From NCBI GenBank assembly GCA_015492755.1, contig WGEM01000142.1:1-8735 (forward strand): DNA of 8,735 nucleotides. The letters are read 5' to 3'. Position 1 is the stretch's first letter. Every line of letters starts with the position of its first letter. The notes beneath the pieces are model-generated. The model saw only the letters and a program-made list of their open reading frames with translations, searched no databases and had not been told where the DNA came from. The stretch comes from Gemmatimonadota bacterium. Its GTDB lineage: Bacteria > Gemmatimonadota > Gemmatimonadetes > Longimicrobiales > Gaopeijiaceae. Of the stretch, positions 1 to 6,486 are shown one piece after another. The translations under genes and the position numbers were made by a program.

Positions 1-809
1 ACACCTACGAGGGCGTCGCCGGCGTCCACATCGTGGATCTCACCTCCGGCGAACGCTTCGCCGTCCACGACGCGCTCGTCTTCCCGCAGGCGTCCGCCAT
101 CAAGATCCCCATCCTTCTGGAGCTCTTCCGGCGCGCGGACACCGATCCCGGCCTCCTGCGGCGCCGCGTGGCCATGACCGACGCGGTGCGCACCGGAGGC
201 TCCGGCGTGCTCCGCCACCTCACAGACGGAGGGAGCGAACTCTCTCTGGAGGACTACGCGGTCTTCATGATCGTGTACTCCGACAACACCGCCACCAACG
301 TCCTCATCGACGAGCTTGGGATGGACGCGGTGAACCGCCTCATGGACGAGCTCGGTGCGTCCCACACGCGACTGCAGCGCAAGATGATCCGACCGGAGGC
401 GTCGGCGCGCGGCCAGGAGAACCTGTCCACCCCCCGGGAGGCGGCGCACATCATGGAGCGCATCGCGGCGTGCGACCTCCCCATGAGCGAGGCGGCGTGC
501 GCGCGGGTGCGCGAGATCCTGGAGATCGAGAAGGGCGGTCCGGTGCGCGACCCCATTCGCCGCAGCGTGAAGGTGGCGTTCAAGCCGGGTGGGATCACCG
601 GCGTGGCCACCGTCTGGGCGCTGGTGGACCTCCCGGACCGGCCGTACGTCCTAGTGGTGATGTCCAGCTACGGCGGCGACGGAGGTGCGCTCATCCGCCA
701 GGTCTCGGAGGCCGCCTGGAGCCATTTTTCCCGTCTCTCCGGCGTCACCGAGTACGGCACCCGCGTGCCGCTGGACGTGAAACGCCGCGTCTCGGGGCGC
801 GGACGGTGA
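1..809 (+). CDS. Class A beta-lactamase-like serine hydrolase (5' partial)
   Basis: The reading frame is open from base 3 and runs off the window edge; the GTG at 33 lies inside the domain, so the true start is upstream. The fold family is recognised from the serine beta-lactamase/DD-peptidase motifs in the right order: SxxK as Ser-Ala-Ile-Lys (93-104, nucleophile and general base), SDN (279-287) within VYSDNTATN, and a KTG-like triad written Lys-Pro-Gly-Gly (582-593) on the strand before the final helix. Family members (Beta-lactamase2, PF13354) are secreted or periplasmic acyl-serine enzymes acting on beta-lactams or peptidoglycan-like amides. The canonical omega-loop ExxxN after SDN is not seen; the aligned stretch reads RLQRKMIRPEASARGQEN, so penicillin hydrolysis is not assured. 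The stop codon overlaps the Shine-Dalgarno of the next gene. The signal peptide, if any, is outside the window. Family assignment is firm; substrate is unknown. Confidence 0.85.
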   Translation, partial: TYEGVAGVHIVDLTSGERFAVHDALVFPQASAIKIPILLELFRRADTDPGLLRRRVAMTDAVRTGGSGVLRHLTDGGSELSLEDYAVFMIVYSDNTATNVLIDELGMDAVNRLMDELGASHTRLQRKMIRPEASARGQENLSTPREAAHIMERIAACDLPMSEAACARVREILEIEKGGPVRDPIRRSVKVAFKPGGITGVATVWALVDLPDRPYVLVVMSSYGGDGGALIRQVSEAAWSHFSRLSGVTEYGTRVPLDVKRRVSGRGR

Positions 810-814
810 GGAGG
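809..814 (+). promoter_or_regulatory. Shine-Dalgarno for the DUF3311 gene
   Basis: AGGAGG lies 8 bases before a TTG codon and overlaps the last base of the hydrolase stop codon. It decides the unusual TTG start at 823, because no ATG or GTG in that frame precedes the first hydrophobic segment. Confidence 0.7.
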
Positions 815-822
815 GTGCCCGC

Positions 823-1044
823 TTGAGCCTTCGCACCGCACGCACGCTGGCCATCGCCTACCACCTGGCCATGGCGTTCTTCGTCACCTGGCCCGGGATG
901 ATCCCCTTCGCCCGGATCCGCCCGCTGGTCCTGGGGCTTCCCTTCTCCATGGCGTGGATCGCAGGCTGGATCGTGGGGAGCGTGGTGGTGCTGGTCCTCC
1001 TGGACCGGGTGGAGCGGGCGCACCGGGACGGGGGTGACGGCTGA
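823..1044 (+). CDS. DUF3311 small membrane protein, symporter partner
   Basis: A 73-residue protein starting at TTG, with two hydrophobic segments (about residues 8-28 and 37-61) and a charged C-terminal tail. The central block with WPGMIPF followed by Pro-Leu-Val-Leu-Gly-Leu-Pro-Phe and a Trp a few residues later matches the DUF3311 family. Genes of that family typically sit directly before a sodium:solute symporter, as with the B. subtilis yhjC-yhjB pair and near rhizobial mctP. That is exactly the arrangement here: its TGA (1042-1044) shares one base with the symporter ATG (1044-1046). It is probably an accessory or assembly subunit of the transporter in the inner membrane; this role is inferred from context and is not biochemically established as far as I know. 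Confidence 0.8.
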   Translation: MSLRTARTLAIAYHLAMAFFVTWPGMIPFARIRPLVLGLPFSMAWIAGWIVGSVVVLVLLDRVERAHRDGGDG

Positions 1045-2501
1045 TGGAGCGCTGGGTGGTGGTGACCATCATCATCGCCGCGTACCTGGCGGTGACGCTC
1101 ACCATCGGCCTCCTGGCGGGGCGGCGCACCACCGAGAGCGTCACCGGGTACGTGGCCGCCGACCGCTCCTTCGGCGTCCTGGTCATGTACTTCGTCACGG
1201 GGGCGTCGGTCTTCAGCGCCTTCGCCTTCCTGGGAGGACCGGGCTGGGCGTACTCACGGGGCGCCGCTGCGTTCTACATCCTGGCCTACGGCGCTCTGGG
1301 GATGGCGCCCTTCTACTGGATCGGCCCCCGCGCCGCGGCGCTGGGTCGGCGCCACGGGTACGTGACGCAGGCGCAGCTCATCGTGGGGCGCTTCCCGTCC
1401 AACCACCTCTCGCTCCTCATCGCGCTGGTGAGCCTCATCGCCTTCGTGCCCTACATCACGCTCCAGATGCGGGGCGCGGGCATCGTCATCGAGGCGGTGA
1501 CCGACGGACACGTTCCCCTCTGGCTGGGCGCACTGGTGGCCTACGGGATCGTGGTGCTGTACGTGCTCCGCTCCGGCGCCATGGCGGTGGGGTGGACCAA
1601 CACCTTCCAGGGCGTCTTCATGGTGGTCATCGCCTGGACGCTGGGCATCTACCTGCCCCACCGCCTCTACGGGGGTGTGGGTGAGATGTTCGAAGCCATC
1701 GCCGAAGCGCGTCCGGAGCTGCTGGTGCCTCCGGGGCTCACGGCGACGGGTGAGCCGTGGAGCTGGGGCGCGTACTCCACCTTCATCCTGGTGAGCGCCG
1801 TGGGGCTCATGATGTGGCCTCACCTCTTCATGAAAGCCTTCACCGCCCGCGACGACGAGACCATGAGGCGGACGGTGATCCTCTTCCCCACCTTCCAGCT
1901 CTTCCTCATCCCCGTCTTCCTCATCGGCTTCAGCGGCGTGCTCTTCGACGGCACGCCGCCGGCACCGGACTTCATCCTGCCGTACATGATCCTGGAGACG
2001 AACCTCCCGGCGCTGGTGGTGGGGCTCTTCTGCGCCGGGGCGCTCTCCGCCTCCATGTCCACCGGCGACGCGTTGCTCCACGCGTCGGCGTCGGTGCTGG
2101 TGGAAGACGGCGTGGCCCGCTACGTGGAGCTGGACGAGGCGCGGCAGCGTACCCTCATGCAGGCGGTAGTGCTGGCGGCGGGCGCGCTGGCGTACGTCTT
2201 CGCGCTGGATCCCGACTCCTCGCTGGTGCTCCTGCTGGCCTCGGCGTACGGGATCATCTCCCAGCTCGCCCCGCCCGTGGTGGCGGCACTCTACTGGAAG
2301 CGCGCCACCACCGTCGGGGTGAGCGCGGGGCTCCTTGCGGGGCTGGCCACCGCGTTGTTCTTCTACCTGAACCCGGAACTCAAGCCCTTCGACATGCACG
2401 AGGGGATCCTGGGTCTGTTGGTGCACCTTCCCGTCCTGGTGGGTGTCAGCCTGGCCACCAGGCCGCAGAACGACACGCACCTGGAGCGGTTCTTCGCATG
2501 A
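1044..2501 (+). CDS. Sodium:solute symporter (SSS family)
   Basis: A 485-residue integral membrane protein of normal SSS length with about 13 hydrophobic segments. Family landmarks are the early segment TGASVFSAFAFLGGPGWAYS (52-71), the loop HGYVTQAQLIVGRF (104-117), the helix equivalent to TM8 of vSGLT with GALSASMSTGDALLHASAS (332-350), whose Ser339/Thr340 fit the Na+-coordinating hydroxyl pair, and the late signature LYWKRATTVGVSAGLLAG (416-433). It should couple inward Na+ flux to uptake of an organic solute. Pairing with DUF3311 points to the MctP/YhjB-like branch, some of which carry short-chain monocarboxylates, but substrate cannot be read from sequence. The ATG overlaps the DUF3311 stop by one base and its own TGA overlaps the mutase start in ATGA, so translation of all three is probably coupled. 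Confidence 0.9.
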   Translation: MERWVVVTIIIAAYLAVTLTIGLLAGRRTTESVTGYVAADRSFGVLVMYFVTGASVFSAFAFLGGPGWAYSRGAAAFYILAYGALGMAPFYWIGPRAAALGRRHGYVTQAQLIVGRFPSNHLSLLIALVSLIAFVPYITLQMRGAGIVIEAVTDGHVPLWLGALVAYGIVVLYVLRSGAMAVGWTNTFQGVFMVVIAWTLGIYLPHRLYGGVGEMFEAIAEARPELLVPPGLTATGEPWSWGAYSTFILVSAVGLMMWPHLFMKAFTARDDETMRRTVILFPTFQLFLIPVFLIGFSGVLFDGTPPAPDFILPYMILETNLPALVVGLFCAGALSASMSTGDALLHASASVLVEDGVARYVELDEARQRTLMQAVVLAAGALAYVFALDPDSSLVLLLASAYGIISQLAPPVVAALYWKRATTVGVSAGLLAGLATALFFYLNPELKPFDMHEGILGLLVHLPVLVGVSLATRPQNDTHLERFFA

Positions 2502-2851
2502 GCGACGCCATTGATCCCGGCACATCGGACGTGCCGCCCACTTCCCCGCGTCTCGAAGAACTCCGCGCCCGGATCGAGGCGCTGGACCGGGAGCTGGTGC
2601 GCCTCATCGGGGAGCGCCGGCGACTGGTGCTGGAGGTGGGCGAAGCAAAGGCGGAGCTCGGTCTCCCGGTCCTGGATCCGCCGCAGGAGGCCCGGGTCGT
2701 GCGTCGCGCGGCCCGACTGGCGCGGGAGCTGGGCGTGGACGAGGAGCTGGCGCGCGACGTCCTCTGGAGGATCATCGCCTCCGCCCGCGACGAGCAGGAG
2801 GGCCGGAGCCGGTGGGGTCCGCCGGAAGGAGCCGGGGAAGCCGACCTCTGA
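2498..2851 (+). CDS. aroQ: Chorismate mutase, AroQ type
   Basis: A 117-residue all-helical protein that converts chorismate to prephenate, the branch point to phenylalanine and tyrosine, in the cytoplasm as an intertwined dimer. After a 17-residue Pro/Ser-rich lead, the domain aligns with the E. coli P-protein mutase: Arg23 (Ec Arg11), Arg40 (Arg28), Lys51 (Lys39), Asp60 (Asp48), Glu64 (Glu52) and Gln100 (Gln88) are all kept. Ec Arg51, within the usual D-x-x-R-E, is replaced by Gln63 (DPPQE). No prephenate dehydratase, dehydrogenase or DAHP synthase domain is attached, and no secretion signal is present, so this is a stand-alone cytoplasmic mutase. The start ATG overlaps the symporter TGA by four bases; GGAG at 2483-2486 is a weakly spaced ribosome site, favouring translational coupling. 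Confidence 0.88.
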   Translation: MSDAIDPGTSDVPPTSPRLEELRARIEALDRELVRLIGERRRLVLEVGEAKAELGLPVLDPPQEARVVRRAARLARELGVDEELARDVLWRIIASARDEQEGRSRWGPPEGAGEADL

Positions 2852-2908
2852 GGGAGGATCCCGCCGCGCGCTCACCCTACCGTCCTCCGGAGCTTCGCGG
2901 TATGGTGC

Positions 2909-4945
2909 GTGGGAGAGGACATCGTCCCACGCTGCCGAGGAGGTCCCATCCCGCCGCCGAGAACGGTCCGCGTCCCTCCGGATCTGGAGCCCGTCTTCCA
3001 GCGTGCGGAAGAGGTGGTCTCGGCCTACTTCCGGCAGCGCGTGGAGGACCCTGCGTCGGGTCGCCTGGAGATCATGGGCGAGCGGTACCTGCTGGTTCGG
3101 GCCGCCTCGCTGTCGGTGGAGTTCGTCCGGGTGGTGGAGGAGCTCTTCGGCCCCGGCCGTGAGGGGGAGGCGCAACACTTCGCCCGCAACATCCTCTTCG
3201 ACCTGGCGCACGCGCTGGGGCGCGCCGACGCCCGCACCTTCCATGAGCGCATGGGCCTCGCCGACCCGGTGGAGCGCCTCTCGGCGGGTCCGGTGCACTT
3301 TGCCCACACCGGCTGGGCGCTGGTGGACGTCTCGTCGGGATCGAAGCCGACGGTGGACGAGGACTACCTCCTCATCTACGACCACCTGAACTCCTTCGAG
3401 GCCGAAGCGTGGCTGGAAGCCGGCCGGAAGAGCGACCTCCCGGTGTGCATCATGAACGCGGGCTATTCGTCGGGGTGGTGCCAGGAGAGCTTCGGACCGC
3501 CCCTGGTGGCGGCGGAGATCGAGTGCCGCGCCCGGGGCGACGCTCGCTGCCGCTTCATCATGGCGCCCCCGAGCCGGATCGAGGCACGCATCCGCACCTA
3601 CCTCGAGGACGTCCGGCTTCCGGACACCCCTGGCGGACGCTACGAGATCCCCGACCTCTTTTCCCGCAAGCGGCTGGAGGACGAGCTCCGGCGGGCACAC
3701 GATGAGCTCGAAGTGCGGGTGCGGGAGCGGACGGAAGAGCTTCGGCGCGCCAACGAGCGCCTGCAGATGGAGATCGCCGAGCGCGCCCGGCTGGAGGGGG
3801 AGCTGATCCAGGCGGAGAAGCTCCGTGCGCTGGGTCAGCTCGCCGGCGGGGTGGCCCACGACTTCAACAACCTGCTGACGGTGATCCAGGCCTCCGCCGA
3901 GCTGGCGGAATCCGAGCCCCACCTCCCGGCACGCGCACGTGCCGCACTGGGCGACATCCGGTGGGCCAGCCGCAGCGCCGCGGAGCTCACAGACCAGCTC
4001 CTGGCCTTCAGCCGCCGGCAGCCTGCGACGCCACGGGTCGTGGACCTGGGAGCGGCGCTCTCCGAGATGCGGAAGGTTCTGGAGCGCCTCATCGGCTCGG
4101 ACGTCGCGCTCCGGGTCCAGGTGCCCCCGGCGCCGGCGTGTGTCCTCATTGATCCGGCGCAACTCCAGCAGATCGTCATGAACCTGGCCGCCAACGCCCG
4201 CGACGCCATGCCCCGGGGCGGCCATCTGGAGATCACGGTTCGGGTGACGCACGATGGCCGGAGGGACGCCCAGGCGGGCGACCCCGGTACGGATGACGCG
4301 GGGTGGGTGGAGCTGGAGGTGCGCGATGACGGCCAGGGTATGGACGAAGCCACCCGCACCCGCCTCTTCGAGCCCTTCTTCACCACGAAGAGTCTGGGCC
4401 GGGGCTCCGGCCTGGGGCTGGCCACGGTCTACGGAATCGTGCAGCAGAGCGGCGGAGACGTGGTGGTGGAGAGCGCCCCCGGCACGGGCACCACATTCCG
4501 AATCCGCTGGCCACGGGTTCTGGCGGACCCGGATCCCACCGCTCCCGACGCACCCGAGCGGACCACGCCGATCCCTGCCGGGGCCACCGTGCTGGTGGTG
4601 GAGGACCAGGAGCAGATCCGCACGCTCCTGGAGAAGACGCTGCGGCGCGCAGGACTCCATGTACTGAGCACCGGCGATCCCCGCGCCGCCGAGTCGCTCC
4701 TCCAGGAGGCGGAAGGCGCCGTGGACCTCCTCATCACCGACGTGGTGATGCCGGGGCTCGACGGACCCGCGCTGGCGGAACGCCTGCGCGCCGTCGATCC
4801 GGCCCTTCCGGTCATCTTCATCTCCGGCTACCCGGGCGAAGTGGCGGGTGAGCGTCGCCCCCTCGGCCCGCACGCCGCCTTCCTCCAGAAGCCGTTCAGG
4901 CTGGAGGAACTCCTGGAGGCGGTGGCACGGACGCTGGGCGACTGA
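2909..4945 (+). CDS. Hybrid histidine kinase with XylR_N/V4R sensor and receiver domain
   Basis: A 678-residue soluble kinase with no membrane segments, so it senses a cytoplasmic signal. Domains in order: XylR_N-like (about 48-140); V4R (about 141-218) with SGW, SFG and ECRARGDARC; coiled coil (253-305); HisKA with LAGGVAHDFNN, phospho-acceptor His317; HATPase_c with N box NLAANARDAM (Asn429), G1 DDGQGM (473-478), F box FEPFFTTK (487-494), G2 GRGSGLGL (497-504) and GTGTTF (525-530); receiver (560-676) with Glu565/Asp566, phospho-Asp611, Ser639 and Lys661. Every catalytic residue is present. The V4R module has Cys180, Glu203, Cys206 and Cys214 at the spacing of the zinc ligands in MopR/PoxR. 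GTG at 2909 is the only start candidate between the upstream in-frame stop (2849) and the domain; its ribosome site is poor. No separate response regulator lies nearby, so the output partner is unknown. Confidence 0.93.
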   Translation: MGEDIVPRCRGGPIPPPRTVRVPPDLEPVFQRAEEVVSAYFRQRVEDPASGRLEIMGERYLLVRAASLSVEFVRVVEELFGPGREGEAQHFARNILFDLAHALGRADARTFHERMGLADPVERLSAGPVHFAHTGWALVDVSSGSKPTVDEDYLLIYDHLNSFEAEAWLEAGRKSDLPVCIMNAGYSSGWCQESFGPPLVAAEIECRARGDARCRFIMAPPSRIEARIRTYLEDVRLPDTPGGRYEIPDLFSRKRLEDELRRAHDELEVRVRERTEELRRANERLQMEIAERARLEGELIQAEKLRALGQLAGGVAHDFNNLLTVIQASAELAESEPHLPARARAALGDIRWASRSAAELTDQLLAFSRRQPATPRVVDLGAALSEMRKVLERLIGSDVALRVQVPPAPACVLIDPAQLQQIVMNLAANARDAMPRGGHLEITVRVTHDGRRDAQAGDPGTDDAGWVELEVRDDGQGMDEATRTRLFEPFFTTKSLGRGSGLGLATVYGIVQQSGGDVVVESAPGTGTTFRIRWPRVLADPDPTAPDAPERTTPIPAGATVLVVEDQEQIRTLLEKTLRRAGLHVLSTGDPRAAESLLQEAEGAVDLLITDVVMPGLDGPALAERLRAVDPALPVIFISGYPGEVAGERRPLGPHAAFLQKPFRLEELLEAVARTLGD

Positions 4946-4969
4946 ACGCCACCCGGCGCGCGGCGTTCA
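4943..4969. terminator. Bidirectional hairpin between convergent genes
   Basis: TGAACGCC (4943-4950) and GGCGTTCA (4962-4969) form a perfect 8-bp inverted repeat around an 11-base loop. The left arm starts with the kinase stop codon and the right arm ends with the complement of the transglycosylase stop codon. There is no T tract on either side, so if it terminates it is either weak or acts with Rho. Position exactly between convergent genes supports a termination role. Confidence 0.5.
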
Positions 4970-5937
4970 ATCCGCCCGTCGCACGCCCGCCGACGGCGCC
5001 ATGGCCATCACCACCGCGCGGGTGCCGCCCACCGGCACACGGACCCCGTACACCTCCCCGGGGGGTGTCATCCCCTGAATGAGGTGTGGGTTCAGCGCCC
5101 GGAGGTCACGCACCGGCACGTCCAGCACGTCGGCGATGCGCCGGAGGGTGGTGCCTCCCGGTACGAACACCGTCTCGTAGCGGTACGGCGCGTCGTGACG
5201 CACCGCGAAACCGTACGCCTCGGCGTTCTCCGCCAGGAGCGTCGCCGCGATGAGGCGCGGCACGTACTCGCGGGTCTCGCGGGGCAGGTGGTCGAGGATC
5301 TCCCAGTAGATCTCTTCCTCGCCGCGCCGCCCCGAGGCGTGCCGGCGCAGCACGCGCTCCACCCGACCCGGCCCCGCGTTGTAGGCGGCGGCCGCCAGGT
5401 ACCATGAGCCGCCGAAGCGCTCGTGGAGCCACTGCAGGTAATCCAGCGCCGCGTCGGTGGCGCGCACCGGGTCCCGCCGCTCGTCCACGTAGGTATCGAC
5501 ACGGAGGCCGAACTGCTGCGCGGTGGGCGTCATGAACTGCCAGAGCCCCACCGCCGACACGGGCGAGACGGCCCGGGGCGGAATCCCGACTCCATCATCG
5601 CCAGGTAGAGGAGCTCTTCGGGCATCCCGCGCTCGCGGAGCTTGCTCCGCACCAGATCCGCGTAGATTCCCCTGCGGCGGAGGAGCATCTCGAACTCCTC
5701 GCGCTGCGTCGTCTGAAAACGACGCATCCAGCGCTCCACCCGCGCGTTGACGTGCAGCGGGAGCGGGGTCCCCAGCGGATCCACCGCCACGGTCTCCGGC
5801 CCCGGAGCGCTCTCAGGGCCTTCCCATCCTCCCCTCCAGCTCCAGGCCATCAGCGGGAGCACCAGCAGAAGCGGCGCCGCGCGCCGCAACCATCTATACA
5901 CACGGGCATGGCGCCCGCGATGCTCGTGGGTAGACAT
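4967..5937 (-). pseudogene. MltD-like lytic transglycosylase with LysM, split by a frameshift
   Basis: Two overlapping minus-strand frames together form one 323-residue protein. The first (ATG at 5937) has a basic N terminus, a signal-anchor or signal peptide (about 20-34), and the SLT catalytic region ERGMPEELLYLAMMESGF with catalytic Glu116. The second continues AVSPVSAVGLWQFM (123-136), AAAYNAG (183-189), the YVPRLIAATLL helix (225-235) and a LysM-like repeat (about 257-302). Such enzymes cleave the MurNAc-GlcNAc bond of peptidoglycan in the periplasm. The frames meet at CCCCGGG (minus strand, about 5573-5579), where one extra C or G restores the family sequence FRPxAVSP exactly. AAGGAGGTGG (5941-5950), six bases from the ATG, fixes the start. 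As read, the product stops at 5530 and loses substrate-binding and LysM parts. A sequencing indel, a recent mutation or a -1 ribosomal slip are all possible. Confidence 0.85.
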
Positions 5938-5940
5938 GGT

Positions 5941-5950
5941 CCACCTCCTT
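5941..5950 (-). promoter_or_regulatory. Strong Shine-Dalgarno of the transglycosylase gene
   Basis: AAGGAGGTGG on the minus strand is a near-perfect anti-16S match placed six bases (core to codon) before the ATG at 5937. It rules out the longer open frame that extends to 6159, whose upstream part has no protein-like composition. Confidence 0.75.
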
Positions 5951-5960
5951 CTCGATCGCC

Positions 5961-6060
5961 GCGAACCCCTACGGGACGCGGGCTGCGGAAGGTTCCTCCC
6001 GGTCCCGCCTCCCGGGGGCACCATGTCACCGCAACTCGTGGGAGCCATCCCACCGGTGAC
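5961..6060 (-). promoter_or_regulatory. Structured untranslated leader upstream of the transglycosylase
   Basis: On the minus strand three hairpins follow one another. The first is GTCACCG-GTGGGA, loop TGGC, TCCCAC, a six-base bulge GAGTTG, then CGGTGAC (6060-6025), 13 pairs in all. The second is GGT-CCC against GGG-ACC with one bulged base (6022-6001). The third is GCG/CCC against GGG/CGC (5979-5961), ending ten bases before the Shine-Dalgarno. The region lies after the rpmA terminator and before the gene, so it is probably a 5' UTR. I cannot match it to a known riboswitch; the conserved blocks of the c-di-AMP (ydaO) and c-di-GMP-I elements are not seen. Confidence 0.4.
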
Positions 6061-6137
6061 GTTGTACCCCGAAAGGGTTCCGACGTTGTCGCGTTCCGGG
6101 CGCTCGATCACTCGCCGGGAGCCCGGTCCGCGTATGC

Positions 6138-6180
6138 AAAGAGGTCCGGCCCGGCGCACAGGTGCCGGGTCCGGACCCCT
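6138..6180 (-). terminator. Intrinsic-type terminator after rpmA
   Basis: Minus-strand AGGGGTCCGG then CCCGGC pairs with GCCGGG then CCGGACCTCT: 16 pairs with one G-U wobble and one bulged A, around an eight-base loop. The strand then continues with two more Ts (three in all, counting the closing T of the stem) before GC. It starts 18 bases past the rpmA stop. The stem is very strong; the T tract is short. Confidence 0.72.
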
Positions 6181-6198
6181 GGAATCAGATGAAACGCG

Positions 6199-6453
6199 CT
6201 ACTCGACCGGGTAGACCGAGATCACGTCCCGGGCGTGCATGCGCTCGAACTTCACCACGCCGTCAATCTTGGAGAACAGCGTGTCGTCGCGCCCGCGTCC
6301 CACGTTGCGCCCCGGGTGGAAGCGGGTACCCCGCTGCCGGATGAGGATGCTGCCGGCCGTCACCGGCTGACCGCCGAAGCGCTTCACACCGAGACGCTTC
6401 GCATTGCTGTCGCGCCCGTTTCGGCTCGACCCGACGCCTTTCTTATGTGCCAT
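6199..6453 (-). CDS. rpmA: 50S ribosomal protein L27
   Basis: An 84-residue basic protein of normal L27 length, beginning [16 protein letters not shown] and continuing [20 protein letters not shown], the invariant family core. L27 sits at the peptidyl-transferase centre of the large subunit, its N-terminal tail reaching toward the P-site tRNA. The N terminus begins directly with the mature AHKKG form and lacks the cleavable extension found in Firmicutes L27. It follows rplU by 33 bases and is followed by a strong terminator, so it closes the rng-rplU-rpmA transcription unit. GGAA, five bases before the ATG, is a modest ribosome site. Confidence 0.98.
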   Translation of the reverse strand: MAHKKGVGSSRNGRDSNAKRLGVKRFGGQPVTAGSILIRQRGTRFHPGRNVGRGRDDTLFSKIDGVVKFERMHARDVISVYPVE

Positions 6454-6486
6454 GGATCGGTTCCGTGTCGCGGATGGGAGCCGGCG

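Noticed and set aside
1757..2497. In-frame extension upstream of the chorismate mutase inside the symporter gene.
   Set aside because: The added sequence is Arg/Gly/His/Ala noise from an alternate frame of the symporter; the ATG at 2498 in the ATGA overlap is the natural start.
1254..2525. Open minus-strand frame of 423 codons opposite the symporter.
   Set aside because: Composition dominated by His, Arg, Glu and Gly is typical of the reverse complement of a GC-rich membrane-protein gene; no start signal or motif.
2363..4873. A very long open minus-strand frame (836 codons) opposite the kinase and mutase.
   Set aside because: It is His/Arg/Gly-rich with no recognisable domain and lies opposite a kinase with every catalytic motif. 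Long antisense frames are expected with GC-biased third positions.
5941..6137. ydaO (c-di-AMP) or GEMM (c-di-GMP) riboswitch upstream of the transglycosylase.
   Set aside because: The helices are real inverted repeats, but I could not line up the conserved single-stranded blocks of either class by eye, so only an unassigned structured leader is reported.
5938..6159. N-terminal extension of the transglycosylase to 6159.
   Set aside because: A strong Shine-Dalgarno sits before ATG 5937, a signal sequence follows it, and the extension runs through the rpmA terminator hairpin.
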